Assembly: GCF_004137255.1 (NCBI RefSeq)
Contig: NZ_SDWT01000001.1
Location: 2,046,001-2,110,000, forward strand
Length of the DNA stretch: 64,000 nt
Direction of reading: 5' to 3'
DNA from: Nocardioides oleivorans
GTDB lineage: Bacteria; Actinomycetota; Actinomycetes; Propionibacteriales; Nocardioidaceae
The translations under genes were made by a program, and so were the position numbers. Numbering within the stretch: position 1 is the stretch's first letter; every line of letters starts with the position of its first letter. Under the pieces are notes generated by a model. It was not told the DNA's origin and did no database searches. It saw only the letters and a list, made by a program, of their open reading frames with translations. Of this stretch, positions 1-7,800 are shown piece by piece.

Positions 1-1
1 C

Positions 2-346
2 TTCGGCGACGACCACCCGCTCGGCGGCCTGACGCAGTTCACCTACTTCCTCGACAAGGCCGGCAAGAAGCAGACGGTCGGGGGCTGGATCCCCGACGTC
101 GAGAAGTACGGCGACGACTGGTCCGAGCAGTACCACGTCTACTCCGTGGAGTGGACGCCCGAGGAGTACGTCTTCCGCATCGACGGCCAGGTCACCCAGC
201 GGCTCGAGGGCCCCACGTCCGGTCGCCCGGAGTTCCTGATCCTGAGCCTGCTGTCGTCGGACTACGAGCTGCCGCGCTTCAACGGCGAGCTGCCCGAGCA
301 CATGGAGGTCGACTGGGCGCGCGCGTGGGAGACCGGCAAGCAGTGA
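2..346 (+). CDS. Glycoside hydrolase family 16 protein, C-terminal part
   Basis: Only the last 114 codons are present; the gene starts before the window. Reading from base 2 gives a beta-jelly-roll end typical of GH16 endo-beta-glucanases/laminarinases, with YHVYSVEWTPEEYVFRIDGQ followed by FLILSLLSSDYELP and a final VDWARAWE strand. GH16 enzymes cut beta-1,3/1,4-glucans or galactans, usually outside the cell. The catalytic ExDxxE motif and any signal peptide would lie upstream and cannot be checked. The stop abuts the end of the convergent dtd gene. Family is confident; substrate is unknown. Confidence 0.85.
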   Translation, partial: FGDDHPLGGLTQFTYFLDKAGKKQTVGGWIPDVEKYGDDWSEQYHVYSVEWTPEEYVFRIDGQVTQRLEGPTSGRPEFLILSLLSSDYELPRFNGELPEHMEVDWARAWETGKQ

Positions 347-790
347 CTACCCGACCGCCCGGGACGGCGAGTCCAGGACGAGCGTGATCGGCCCGTCGTT
401 GACGCTCTCGACCCGCATGTCCGCCCCGAACCGGCCTCGCTCGACGTGGGCGCCGAGGCGATCGAGCTCGGCGCAGACGGCGTCGTACAGCGGCTCGCTG
501 ACCGGGCCCGGCGCGGCCGACTGCCAGGTGGGGCGACGGCCCTTGCGCGCGTCGCCGTACAGCGTGAACTGGCTGACCACGAGCACCGGCGCCCCGACGT
601 CGCTGGCGCTCCGCTCCTCGCGGAGCAGGCGCAGGTCCCAGACCTTGCGGGCGGTCCAGGCGACCTCCACGTCACCGTCGTCGTGGGTGATGCCGAGGTA
701 GACCAGCAGGCCGGGTCGATCGAGCTCGCCGACCACCTCGCCGTCGACCCGGACGCTGGCGGAGAGGACCCGCTGGATGACCGCACGCAT
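347..790 (-). CDS. dtd: D-aminoacyl-tRNA deacylase
   Basis: 147 aa, the normal DTD length. It hydrolyses D-amino acids (and glycine mischarged on tRNA-Ala) from tRNA in the cytoplasm, a translation proofreading step. It starts MRAVIQRV and carries the two family signatures, [15 protein letters not shown] near residues 73-87 and the trans motif [12 protein letters not shown] near 129-140. It is divergent from the BKACE gene with only 17 bp between the two start codons. A CATCCT element 6 nt before the ATG suggests a leaderless message. Confidence 0.96.
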   Translation of the reverse strand: MRAVIQRVLSASVRVDGEVVGELDRPGLLVYLGITHDDGDVEVAWTARKVWDLRLLREERSASDVGAPVLVVSQFTLYGDARKGRRPTWQSAAPGPVSEPLYDAVCAELDRLGAHVERGRFGADMRVESVNDGPITLVLDSPSRAVG

Positions 791-807
791 GGTGCAAGGA
801 TGCCGCC
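791..807. promoter_or_regulatory. 17-bp divergent promoter between dtd and the BKACE gene
   Basis: The whole spacer between two divergent start codons is GGTGCAAGGATGCCGCC. A CATCCT box (802-797) lies 6 nt before the dtd ATG on the minus strand, and AAGGAT (796-801) lies 6 nt before the BKACE ATG on the plus strand. Both keep the A and final T of TANNNT, and they overlap almost completely. This suggests two leaderless transcripts from one melted site. The -10 matches are imperfect. Confidence 0.45.
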
Positions 808-1632
808 ATGTCTGATGTGTTGCTGATCACCGTCGCCCCCACCGGGGCCGAGACCGCCAAGGCCGACTGCCCGCAGCTCCCCACCACCCCCGAGGAGATC
901 GCCCGCACCGCCGCCGAGTGCGAGGCGGCCGGCGCCGCGATGATCCACCTCCACGTGCGCGACACCTCGCACGCGCCGACGCTCGACCAGGGGCTGCTGC
1001 GCGAGTGGGTGGCCGCCGTGCGCTCGTCGTCCTCCCTGGTGGTCCAGCTGTCCACCGGCGGATCGGTGCACGACCCGCTCGAGGAGCGGCTGAGGGTGCT
1101 CGACGCCGAGCCCGACTCGTGCAGCCTGACGATGGGCACGACGAACTTCGGTGACGACGTCTTCCTCAACCCGTGGCCCTTCGTGAAGGACCTCTACCAG
1201 CTCGCCCTGTCGCGCGGCGTCGCCCCGGAGTTCGAGCTGTTCGACCTCGGCCAGGTGCACGCGCTCGGGCGCCTCGTCCGGGAGTACGGCGTCCCCGCCG
1301 GCGGCAAGGTCCACGTCGACTTCGTGATGGGAGTCCCCGGCGGCATGCCGGGCACCGCCCCGGCGCTGGTCGCCGGCGTCGCGGCGCTCCCGCCGGAGGT
1401 GACCTCGTGGTCCGCCACCGGCATCGGCCGCTCGACCCTCGCCGTCGCGATGGCATCCCTGTCGATGGGCGGCCACCTCCGCGTCGGGATGGAGGACGTG
1501 CTCACCATCAGCCGCGGCGTACCGGTCGAGTCCAACGCCCAGCTCGTCTCCCGAGCCGTGGACCTCGGCCGGATCGCTCAGCGGTCCCCGATGACGCCTG
1601 CTCAGTGCCGGGAGCTCCTCGGGCTGTCCTGA
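808..1632 (+). CDS. 3-keto-5-aminohexanoate cleavage-type enzyme (BKACE, DUF849)
   Basis: 274 aa, the family length. BKACE enzymes are Zn-dependent TIM barrels that condense a beta-keto acid with acetyl-CoA, giving a CoA ester and acetoacetate. The Zn-binding HLHVRD motif is at about residues 48-53. Other core motifs are QLSTGG, MGTTNFG, the FELFDLG strand and the [13 protein letters not shown] loop. The substrate differs among family members and cannot be read here; no lysine-fermentation genes are nearby, so a generic role is safer than kce. It is divergent from dtd. Confidence 0.85.
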   Translation: MSDVLLITVAPTGAETAKADCPQLPTTPEEIARTAAECEAAGAAMIHLHVRDTSHAPTLDQGLLREWVAAVRSSSSLVVQLSTGGSVHDPLEERLRVLDAEPDSCSLTMGTTNFGDDVFLNPWPFVKDLYQLALSRGVAPEFELFDLGQVHALGRLVREYGVPAGGKVHVDFVMGVPGGMPGTAPALVAGVAALPPEVTSWSATGIGRSTLAVAMASLSMGGHLRVGMEDVLTISRGVPVESNAQLVSRAVDLGRIAQRSPMTPAQCRELLGLS

Positions 1633-1696
1633 GGCCGCAACCCGAGCGCGTCGTCCCGCGACACGCAGTACGACGTCCGCGACTCGCCGCACGCAA

Positions 1697-1721
1697 GGGC
1701 CGCGCGGCCGAGAAGCGGCCC
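1697..1721. terminator. Candidate convergent hairpin
   Basis: GGGCCGC at 1697-1703 pairs with GCGGCCC at 1715-1721 around an 11-nt loop. It lies between the ends of the convergent BKACE and DUF559 genes. The stem is only 7 bp and there is no T-run, so this is a modest candidate. Confidence 0.35.
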
Positions 1722-1722
1722 C

Positions 1723-2562
1723 TCAGGCCGCGACCGGCAGCTCGAGAGCGTCCCGCACGTCGGCGACGACCTCGTGCGGGGAGAACATCACCTGCTCCCA
1801 GGTGAATCGCAGCACCGTCCACCCAGCGACGACGAGGGCGTTGTATCGCCGGCAGTCGTCGTCGTGGTCGACCTTGCCCGCGTGGTGCGCCCACGAGTTG
1901 GCCTCGATGGCGAGCGCGTGGAACGGGTCGGCGAGGTCGGGGTGGTAGGTGACGCCGCGGACGGTCGTGGCCCACTGGGGCACGACGGCGATGCCGGCCT
2001 CGATGAGGACGGCCCGGAGCACGGACTCGAACGGGTTGGCTGCGAGGGGCGTCGCATGGTCGAGCACGCGACGGACCTCGGGACGCAGGTCGCGGCGCAG
2101 CACCCGGGACAGGTCGTCGCCCGTGACGTCTCCGTGCCGCAGGGCGGAGTCAGCCACGGCGAGCGCCTCGTCGAACGGGAGCTCCTTCGCACAGTCCAGG
2201 ACCGTGCGGAGCTTGCTCGTGGCCCAGCCATCCACCTCGTCGCGGGGCAGCTCGACCATCGTGAGCGAGGCGTCGACCGGGTGCTCCGGCTTGCGTGCGA
2301 CTGCCAGCTCGGGCCAGCGCGGCGGCCACTTCATCTCCCAACCCCAGTGGGCGGCAGCGCTGAGTCCCCGCAGGTGGCCGTCGACCTCCGTCGCCGCCGA
2401 CAGCGCCAGGTCCGCCGTCGGCAGGGCGTAGCGACCGCGGGAGACGTGGGTGATCCGGCCTCCGGCGACTGCGTCACGGAGACGTTTCCGCGTGGTGAGG
2501 GACAGGATCTGCGCGGTCGACCCGATCCCGCCGAGGCGGGTGAGTGCGGCGACCGGGTCCAT
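1723..2562 (-). CDS. AbiEi-like winged-helix / DUF559 endonuclease-fold protein
   Basis: 279 aa from the ATG at 2562 (MDPVAALTRLGGIG). The N-terminal ~90 residues look like the winged-helix part of AbiEi-type transcriptional regulators, with IxxGRITHVSRGRYALP. The C-terminal ~100 residues look like a DUF559/Vsr-like restriction-endonuclease fold: NPFESVLRAVLIEAG, then YHPDLADP, AIEANSW and a final VLRFTWEQVMFSPHEV. It is a paralogue of the gene at 20608-21480. The function of this actinobacterial family is not established, and no toxin partner is adjacent. A CACACT box lies 7 nt before the ATG. Confidence 0.7.
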   Translation of the reverse strand: MDPVAALTRLGGIGSTAQILSLTTRKRLRDAVAGGRITHVSRGRYALPTADLALSAATEVDGHLRGLSAAAHWGWEMKWPPRWPELAVARKPEHPVDASLTMVELPRDEVDGWATSKLRTVLDCAKELPFDEALAVADSALRHGDVTGDDLSRVLRRDLRPEVRRVLDHATPLAANPFESVLRAVLIEAGIAVVPQWATTVRGVTYHPDLADPFHALAIEANSWAHHAGKVDHDDDCRRYNALVVAGWTVLRFTWEQVMFSPHEVVADVRDALELPVAA

Positions 2563-2732
2563 GCCGCCGAGTGTGCTGTGCCCCGATCGATGACGCGAAC
2601 AGCTCTCCACAGGGCCGCTGTTGCGCCGAGGTCCGGCCGACACGGCACACGCTGTCGCGACACGCCGCATGCTCGGCGCTGGCGTGCCGAGGATCGGCCC
2701 TTCCGCGGGTGCACGCAAGCTTTCGTCCGCGC

Positions 2733-3746
2733 CTAGGGACCGGAGTCGTCGACCTTCTTCATGCCGACCACGCCGGGGCGGTAGGACGGGTCCTCGAGCT
2801 GGGCGATGGTGGGGGATCCGAACATCGGCAGGCCCTGGGACTTGCGGAGGAACCCCCACACCACCGGGAGGACGAGCAGGACGGCGAGGCCGACGCCGGC
2901 GATGAGGATCGGGTGCGTCTCGTCCTCGCCCGCACCGAGCGGGGCCCAGCCGGCCTTGTCGAGGAGCGCCACGCCGCTCATGGTCAGCACCACGACGATG
3001 CCGCGGCGGATGAACGACTGCGGGACGCGCGGGGCGATGGCCGAGCCGATGAGCGTGCCGGGCACGGAGCCGAGCACGAGCGGGACGAGGATCGCCCAGT
3101 CGAGGCCGTGGAGGGCGATGTTGGAGATCGCGGCGGCCATGACGAGCGGGACGGCCTGGACGAGGTCGGTGCCGACGAGGCGGACCGCCGACAGGCCCGG
3201 GTAGAGCATCAGCAGCGCGATCATGATGACCGAGCCCGAGCCGACGCTGGTGATGCCGACGAGCAGTCCGCCGAGGGCGCCGACCAGGAGGGTCGGGATC
3301 GGGCGGATCGCAGGGTTGTCGTCGGGGTGGTCGCCGCCGCGGACGCGGAGCAGGTTGAGGTAGAGGCGCAGGGCGTACGTCGCCGCCGCCAGCAGCAGCG
3401 CGAAGCCGATGCAGAGCTTGAGCGTCTCGTCGATGTCCTCGGGCGAGACGACCCACGACACCAGGTGGGGGCCGAGCAGGGCCATCGGGATCGAGCCGAT
3501 CATCAACCACTTGGCCAGCTGCATGTTGGGCGAGCCCTCGCGCTTGTGCACGATGGCGCCACCGGTCTTGTAGATCGCCGCGGCCGTCAGGTCGGCGGTG
3601 ACGACCGTGGCGGCCTCGCCCACGCCGAGGAAGATCAGCGCGGGCGTCATCAGCGCACCGCCGCCCATGCCGGTCAGGCCGACCACGATGCCGACGAAGA
3701 AGCCCGCCGCGAGGATCGAGAAGAACGTGACGGTGATCCAGTCCAT
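2733..3746 (-). CDS. TauE/SafE-family anion permease (candidate sulfite/organosulfonate exporter)
   Basis: 337 aa integral membrane protein with about 8 hydrophobic segments. It begins with the family's first helix and its repeat, AAGFFVGIVVGLTGMGGGAL and later LVGALGGLLVGITSVGSGSV. TauE/SafE proteins export sulfite, sulfoacetate or related anions. It is the last gene of a minus-strand operon, cysC > LMW phosphatase > this gene. Its ATG overlaps the phosphatase stop by one base (TGATG), so translational coupling is likely. The APS kinase upstream supports a sulfur-related substrate, but this is inference. Confidence 0.85.
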   Translation of the reverse strand: MDWITVTFFSILAAGFFVGIVVGLTGMGGGALMTPALIFLGVGEAATVVTADLTAAAIYKTGGAIVHKREGSPNMQLAKWLMIGSIPMALLGPHLVSWVVSPEDIDETLKLCIGFALLLAAATYALRLYLNLLRVRGGDHPDDNPAIRPIPTLLVGALGGLLVGITSVGSGSVIMIALLMLYPGLSAVRLVGTDLVQAVPLVMAAAISNIALHGLDWAILVPLVLGSVPGTLIGSAIAPRVPQSFIRRGIVVVLTMSGVALLDKAGWAPLGAGEDETHPILIAGVGLAVLLVLPVVWGFLRKSQGLPMFGSPTIAQLEDPSYRPGVVGMKKVDDSGP

Positions 3747-4276
3747 CAGGACTCCCGAGCGGTGAGGCGGGGGACGATGTCGCTCAACATGGCAGTGATT
3801 GTGCCCCTTGCCCGCTCCGCGGCCGCCTGGCCTCGCCGGTAGGGGTCGGCGACGTCGTGCCCGGGCGCGGCCGGCGCGCGACGGGTGCCGGCGGCGGTGA
3901 CCAGCTCCCGGCCGCGCAGGTCGGGGATCTGCCCGATCGTCTCGGCGAACTGGCCGAGCGTGAAGAGCTTGCGGTGGTGCTGGGGGAAGTCGTCGAGGAC
4001 GAACTGCCGGTGCACCGACGTCGCGGTGAGGACCAGGTCGGCCTCCGTGAGCAGCGCGGCCTCGAGGTGCTGGCTGCGGAACTCGCTGCTGTCGACGTGC
4101 GCCGGGAGGGTCGCCACCATGTCGGGGTTCATCGGCTCGCCGTCACGCGCGTGCGTGCCGGCGCTGCCGAAGTAGATCCGCGCGCCGCCGGCGAGGTCGC
4201 GCGCGAGCAGCTCCATCGTGGGTGAGCGGCAGATGTTGGCGGTGCACACGAACAACACCGCGAGGGAGTCAGGCAC
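3746..4276 (-). CDS. Low-molecular-weight protein-tyrosine phosphatase
   Basis: 176 aa. The P-loop CTANICRS near residues 11-18 matches the LMW-PTP signature C-x5-R-S, and VADPYRRG near 142-149 supplies the general-acid Asp. LMW-PTPs dephosphorylate protein tyrosine, often on bacterial tyrosine kinases that control polysaccharide export. Here it sits between cysC and a TauE permease, with overlapping ends on both sides, rather than beside the tyrosine kinase at 28443. Whether that kinase is its substrate is speculation. The phosphatase call itself is strong. Confidence 0.92.
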   Translation of the reverse strand: MPDSLAVLFVCTANICRSPTMELLARDLAGGARIYFGSAGTHARDGEPMNPDMVATLPAHVDSSEFRSQHLEAALLTEADLVLTATSVHRQFVLDDFPQHHRKLFTLGQFAETIGQIPDLRGRELVTAAGTRRAPAAPGHDVADPYRRGQAAAERARGTITAMLSDIVPRLTARES

Positions 4277-5495
4277 GGCTGTCCGTCGGCTGGGCCGTCA
4301 GGTGGAGGTAGCCGGCCTCGTCGAGCGCGACGAGCACGTCGTCGAGGGCGTCCTCGATGGTGCGCCCGGTCGTGTCGACGCGCACGGCGGCGTCGTCGGG
4401 CTCCTCGTAGGGAGAGGAGATGCCGGTGAACTCGGGGATCTCGCCGGCACGCGCCTTGGCGTAGAGGCCCTTGCGGTCGCGGCGCTCACACTCCTCGAGC
4501 GGCGTCGCGACGTGGACGAGGAAGAACGCCCCGCCCGCGTCCTCGACCATCGCGCGCACCTGCGCGCGGGTCTCGGCGAACGGCGCGATCGGCGAGCACA
4601 CGGCCACGCCGCCGTGCCGTGAGATCTCGGCGGCGACCCAGCCGATCCGGCGGATGTTGGTCTCGCGGTCGGCCTTGGAGAAGGTGAGCCCGGCCGAGAG
4701 GTTGCGGCGCACGACGTCGCCGTCGAGGCTGGTGACCGAGCGACCCCCCTGCTCGAGCAGGAGGTCCATCAGGGCCCGGGCCAGCGTGGACTTGCCGCTG
4801 CCGGACAGGCCGGTGAAGAAGAGCACGAGGCCCTGGTCGGCGGGCTCGGGCTGGTCGGCGGCCACGATCTCGGCGATCCCCGCGGGGAAGGTGTCGCTGG
4901 TCGACGACGGAGCCCCGGCGCCGGTCACGAGGCCGTTGTCCGCGAGGGCGTGGACCGGGTCGCCGGCGGCGTACGTCTCGAGCACCTGGGCGCCCAGGGC
5001 GTGGTCGGCGTCGGCGTCCCCGTGCGAGGGGAGGGGTACGGCGACCACGCTGGCGTCGTCGAGCAGCTCGGCCGCGGCGAGGGTGGCCCGCACGAGCGCG
5101 ACGGGCGAGAGCTCGGCCGTGCCGGTGCCCACCAATGCCACGAGCACCGCGCGGCCCAGGCTGCGCAGCTCGTCGAGGTCGGCCTCGGTGAGCGCGTCGA
5201 CGACGGGGACGAACGTGGCGCCGGCGTGCTGCTCCCGCACCTGCGTGGGCGTGAGGTGCAGCCGGCGGAAGGGGCCGTACTGGGCGTGGGTCAGGGGGGT
5301 CAGCGTGCCGTCGCCCGCGACCCGGGCGAGCGGCAGCCCCTCGGGGTCGACGAGCTCGGCCTCGACGGCGCCGTCGGGCAGGTCGAGGGTGACCGCGCTC
5401 CCGGGTGCGTTGAAGCGGTCGAGGGGGGCGTAGGCGCCGGAGACCAGGAGCTCCAGGTCGTCGAGCTCGGTCGGCGTGGGGCAGTGCTGGATCAC
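4269..5495 (-). CDS. cysC: Adenylyl-sulfate (APS) kinase with degenerate ATP-sulfurylase-like N-terminus
   Basis: 408 aa from a GTG start. The C-terminal ~190 residues are a complete APS kinase: P-loop FTGLSGSGKST near 225-235, LDGDVVRRNL, SKADRETNIRR, the PIAPFAETR loop, RDRKGLYAKARAGEI and the FTGISSPYE lid. It phosphorylates adenylyl-sulfate to PAPS for sulfation or assimilation. The first ~200 residues resemble a shrunken ATP sulfurylase (LVSGAYAPLDRF, QYGPFRRLHLTPTQVR) but lack its HxxH nucleotide motif, so it is probably not a second active enzyme. It leads an operon with the phosphatase and TauE genes. Confidence 0.9.
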   Translation of the reverse strand: MIQHCPTPTELDDLELLVSGAYAPLDRFNAPGSAVTLDLPDGAVEAELVDPEGLPLARVAGDGTLTPLTHAQYGPFRRLHLTPTQVREQHAGATFVPVVDALTEADLDELRSLGRAVLVALVGTGTAELSPVALVRATLAAAELLDDASVVAVPLPSHGDADADHALGAQVLETYAAGDPVHALADNGLVTGAGAPSSTSDTFPAGIAEIVAADQPEPADQGLVLFFTGLSGSGKSTLARALMDLLLEQGGRSVTSLDGDVVRRNLSAGLTFSKADRETNIRRIGWVAAEISRHGGVAVCSPIAPFAETRAQVRAMVEDAGGAFFLVHVATPLEECERRDRKGLYAKARAGEIPEFTGISSPYEEPDDAAVRVDTTGRTIEDALDDVLVALDEAGYLHLTAQPTDSRA

Positions 5496-5521
5496 CCGCG
5501 CATCCTCTCACTGGTGGCAGA

Positions 5522-5527
5522 TAGCCT
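5522..5527 (+). promoter_or_regulatory. Leaderless -10 element of the asparaginase gene
   Basis: TAGCCT ends 7 nt before the ATG at 5535, so the transcript is predicted to begin at or next to the A of the start codon. No Shine-Dalgarno sequence is present. Confidence 0.6.
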
Positions 5528-5534
5528 GCGCCCC

Positions 5535-6500
5535 ATGCCTGCCGCTGGTCTGCCCGTCGTCGCTGAGATCGTCCGCTCGGGATTCGTGGAGGGCCACCAC
5601 TACGGCTCGATCGTCGCGCTGGCTGCCGACGGGTCGGTCGACTGGTCGGTGGGCGAGGTCGTCGCGCCGGTGCTGCCGCGCTCGAGCAACAAGCCGATCC
5701 AGGCGCTGGCGATGGTCGAGCTCGGCCTCGACCTCCCCGACGACCTGCTCGCCCTGGCCTGCGCCTCGCACTCCGGCGAGCCGTTCCACGTGGACGGCGT
5801 ACGTCGCACGCTGGCGTCTGCCGGGCTCGACGAGTCGGCCCTGCGGACCCCGCCCGACTACCCGCTCGACGACGCGGCGCGCGAGGCCGTGCTCCGGGCC
5901 GGCGGGGAGAAGTCGCCGATCCTGATGAACTGCTCGGGCAAGCACGCGGCGATGCTCGCGACCTGCGTGGTCCGCGGGTGGGACACCGCGACCTACCTCG
6001 ACCCGCACCACCCCCTGCAGGTGGCGACCATCGAGACCTTCGCCCGCCTGACCGGCGAGCCGGTCGACACCGTCGCCGTCGACGGCTGCGGGGCACCGCT
6101 CCTGTCGACCTCCCTGACCGGGCTCGCCCGCGCGTTCGCCGCGCTCGCCACTGCGACGGAGGGTCCCGAGCAGCGCATCGCGGAGGCGATCCGCCGGCAC
6201 CCGGAGCTCGTCAGCGGCACGACGCGTGACGAGCTGACGCTCCACCGGGCGGTCCCGGGCCTGATCGGCAAGGCCGGTGCCGAGTCGGTGTACGCCGTCG
6301 CGCTGCCCGACGGCCGGGCGTGGGCGCTCAAGACCGACGACGGCGCCCCGCGCGTGCGCCCCGTGCTGATGGCCGAGGCGCTGCGTCGCTCGGGCGTCCT
6401 GGCCGAGGACGGCGTGGACGCCGCTGCCGTCGAGGGCACGGGCCGGCTCGACCTCCTCGGCGGCGGGAAGCCCGTCGGCGAGATCCGTGCTTGCTTCTAG
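5535..6500 (+). CDS. L-asparaginase II-type amidohydrolase
   Basis: 321 aa from the ATG placed after a TAGCCT -10. It belongs to the asparaginase II family found in rhizobia and actinobacteria, which is unrelated to the E. coli type. Conserved blocks are VVAEIVRSGFVEGHHYGS, VLPRSSNKPIQALAM, ACASHSGEPFHV, ILMNCSGKHAAMLATC and VDGCGAPLLSTSL. The SGKHAAM and CGAP segments hold the Ser/Lys/Cys residues used by this fold. It should deamidate asparagine to aspartate plus ammonia. There is no signal peptide, so it is cytoplasmic. It appears monocistronic. Confidence 0.88.
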   Translation: MPAAGLPVVAEIVRSGFVEGHHYGSIVALAADGSVDWSVGEVVAPVLPRSSNKPIQALAMVELGLDLPDDLLALACASHSGEPFHVDGVRRTLASAGLDESALRTPPDYPLDDAAREAVLRAGGEKSPILMNCSGKHAAMLATCVVRGWDTATYLDPHHPLQVATIETFARLTGEPVDTVAVDGCGAPLLSTSLTGLARAFAALATATEGPEQRIAEAIRRHPELVSGTTRDELTLHRAVPGLIGKAGAESVYAVALPDGRAWALKTDDGAPRVRPVLMAEALRRSGVLAEDGVDAAAVEGTGRLDLLGGGKPVGEIRACF

Positions 6501-6565
6501 CTAGCACCTGGAGTCCAGTTCCCATTGGCTTGGTGACGATGGTCACCGTCCCGGTGTTTGCATTT

Positions 6566-6583
6566 TGCTAACAAGTGTTAGCA
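6566..6583. promoter_or_regulatory. Operator palindrome upstream of the XRE regulator
   Basis: TGCTAACA-AG-TGTTAGCA is a perfect 8+8 bp inverted repeat with a 2-bp centre, ending 10 bp before the ATG at 6594. The ribosome-binding site CTGGAGG (6586-6592) follows directly. The position suits autorepression by the XRE protein; no other copy was noticed in the window. Confidence 0.75.
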
Positions 6584-6593
6584 CACTGGAGGC

Positions 6594-6965
6594 ATGGTCA
6601 AGGAGAAGATCGGCGAGCTCGGCGACTACCTGAAGGAGCAGCGACTCGCAGCCAAGCTGTCGCTGCGACAGCTCGCCGACCAGGTCGGGGTCAGCAACCC
6701 CTACCTGAGCCAGATCGAGCGCGGTCTCCGCAAGCCGTCGGCCGAGGTGCTCCAGCAGCTCGCCCGCGCCCTGCGGGTCTCCGCCGAGCAGCTCTACGTG
6801 CGCGCCGGCATCGTCCACCCGGACACCGCCGAGGCGGGAGGTGTCGAGCTCGCGATCCTCGCGGACGCCGGCCTCACCGAGCGGCAGAAGCACTCGCTGC
6901 TCGACGTCTACGCGTCCTTCCAGGCGCTCAACGAGCGCGACGCCCGACCCACCGACCCTGCATGA
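6594..6965 (+). CDS. XRE-family helix-turn-helix regulator, Rv0474-like
   Basis: 123 aa. The N-terminal lambda-repressor-type HTH spans about residues 10-65 (LGDYLKEQRLAAKLSLRQLA, VSNPYLSQIERGLRKPSAEV). The short C-terminal tail ends LTERQKHSLLDVYASFQALN. Order and spacing with the HbhA-like gene and DUF2516 match Mycobacterium Rv0474-hbhA-Rv0476, so this is the likely Rv0474 counterpart. The start is fixed by CTGGAGG 7 nt upstream and by the palindrome just before it. It probably represses itself and the downstream adhesin gene; that is inference. Confidence 0.88.
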   Translation: MVKEKIGELGDYLKEQRLAAKLSLRQLADQVGVSNPYLSQIERGLRKPSAEVLQQLARALRVSAEQLYVRAGIVHPDTAEAGGVELAILADAGLTERQKHSLLDVYASFQALNERDARPTDPA

Positions 6966-7006
6966 CCAGCACATCCGACCAGCAGCACCCAACCAAGGAG
7001 AACCAC

Positions 7007-7699
7007 ATGGCCACCAACCTCAAGAACCAGGCACTCAAGCCCGTCCTCGCCGGTGTCGGCGTGACCGACCTCGCTGTCGAGGCCGTCCGCGAGGCCGTCG
7101 CCGACGTGCAGAAGCGCGTCGCGGCCGTGCAGGAGCGCGCCACGCGCACCGCTGCCGACCCCAAGGCCGTCGTCAACGCCCGGGTCGACGCCCTCGCGAA
7201 GGACGCCCAGGCTCGTCGCGCCGCCGTCGAGGCCCGCGTCGCCGAGCTCCAGGCCTACCCCGGCAAGGTCTCCTCGCTGGTCGACGACAACGTCGCGGCC
7301 GCGAACGCTGCCTACGCCGACCTCGTCAAGCGCGGCGAGTCCCTCGTGGGCCGGATCCGTCGCCAGGAGTCGACCGTCGCCGCCCGGGAGTCCGCGAAGA
7401 CCACGGTCTCCAAGGCCAAGACCACCGCGACCCAGGCCAGGAAGGCCGCGGACGCCACCGCCACGGCCGCTGACCGGACCTCCGCCACGAAGGTCGCCCC
7501 GAAGCCCAGGCCGACCGCCAAGAAGGCGACCCAGAAGGCCGCCGGCAAGAAGGCCGCCGCGACGACCGCGCGCAAGAGCGCCGCGAAGAAGACCGCGACC
7601 GCCCAGAGCAGCGCCAAGGCCACCGCCACCGCGGCGAAGAAGACCGCCACGAACGCTGCCCAGGCCGTCGTCGAGGCCGCCGAGAAGGTCGGCGACTGA
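7007..7699 (+). CDS. hbhA: Heparin-binding hemagglutinin (HbhA)-like protein
   Basis: 230 aa from the ATG after AAGGAG (6995-7000). Residues 1-130 are a charged coiled coil resembling mycobacterial HbhA, including the AAYADLVKRGESLVGRIRRQ block that parallels RYNELVERGEAALERLRSQ in HbhA. Residues 150-215 are a Lys/Ala-rich tail (KKAT, GKKAAATTARKSAAKK) like the heparin-binding tail. In mycobacteria HbhA is a surface adhesin also tied to lipid handling. No signal peptide is present, as in HbhA. The adhesin role is not proven in environmental actinobacteria. Low complexity could inflate similarity, but synteny supports the call. Confidence 0.82.
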   Translation: MATNLKNQALKPVLAGVGVTDLAVEAVREAVADVQKRVAAVQERATRTAADPKAVVNARVDALAKDAQARRAAVEARVAELQAYPGKVSSLVDDNVAAANAAYADLVKRGESLVGRIRRQESTVAARESAKTTVSKAKTTATQARKAADATATAADRTSATKVAPKPRPTAKKATQKAAGKKAAATTARKSAAKKTATAQSSAKATATAAKKTATNAAQAVVEAAEKVGD

Positions 7700-7743
7700 A
7701 GAGCCGCCGAGGCTGACCCGGGTCAGCTCTCGTTGTTCTGAGA

Positions 7744-7778
7744 CGAAGGGCCTCCGTCCGGTGGACGGAGGCCCTTCG
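7744..7778 (+). terminator. Strong hairpin terminator after the hbhA-like gene
   Basis: A perfect 16-bp stem, CGAAGGGCCTCCGTCC (7744-7759) with its complement at 7763-7778, closes on a 3-nt loop. It lies 45 nt after the hbhA stop and ends 10 nt before the -10 of the next gene. There is no U-tract, as is common in actinobacteria. Confidence 0.85.
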
Positions 7779-7788
7779 CACCTTCGCC

Positions 7789-7794
7789 TACGCT
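7789..7794 (+). promoter_or_regulatory. Leaderless -10 element of the DUF2516 gene
   Basis: TACGCT ends 6 nt before the GTG at 7801. With the terminator just upstream, it gives DUF2516 its own leaderless transcript. Confidence 0.6.
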
Positions 7795-7800
7795 GTCCTT

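Noticed and set aside
262..1692. Long minus-strand open frame through dtd and the BKACE gene
   Set aside because: It reads opposite to a well-conserved enzyme and gives Arg/Gly/Ala-rich protein, an artefact of GC-rich codon bias.
1657..2719. Words CGCGACACGC and GCACGCAAG on both sides of the first DUF559 gene
   Set aside because: They are short, unevenly spaced and GC-rich, so chance is likely. They do not match the inverted repeat around the second copy.
2563..2732. Search for an RNA gene or attachment site in the 170-bp gap
   Set aside because: No cloverleaf, terminator or direct repeat convincing enough was seen.
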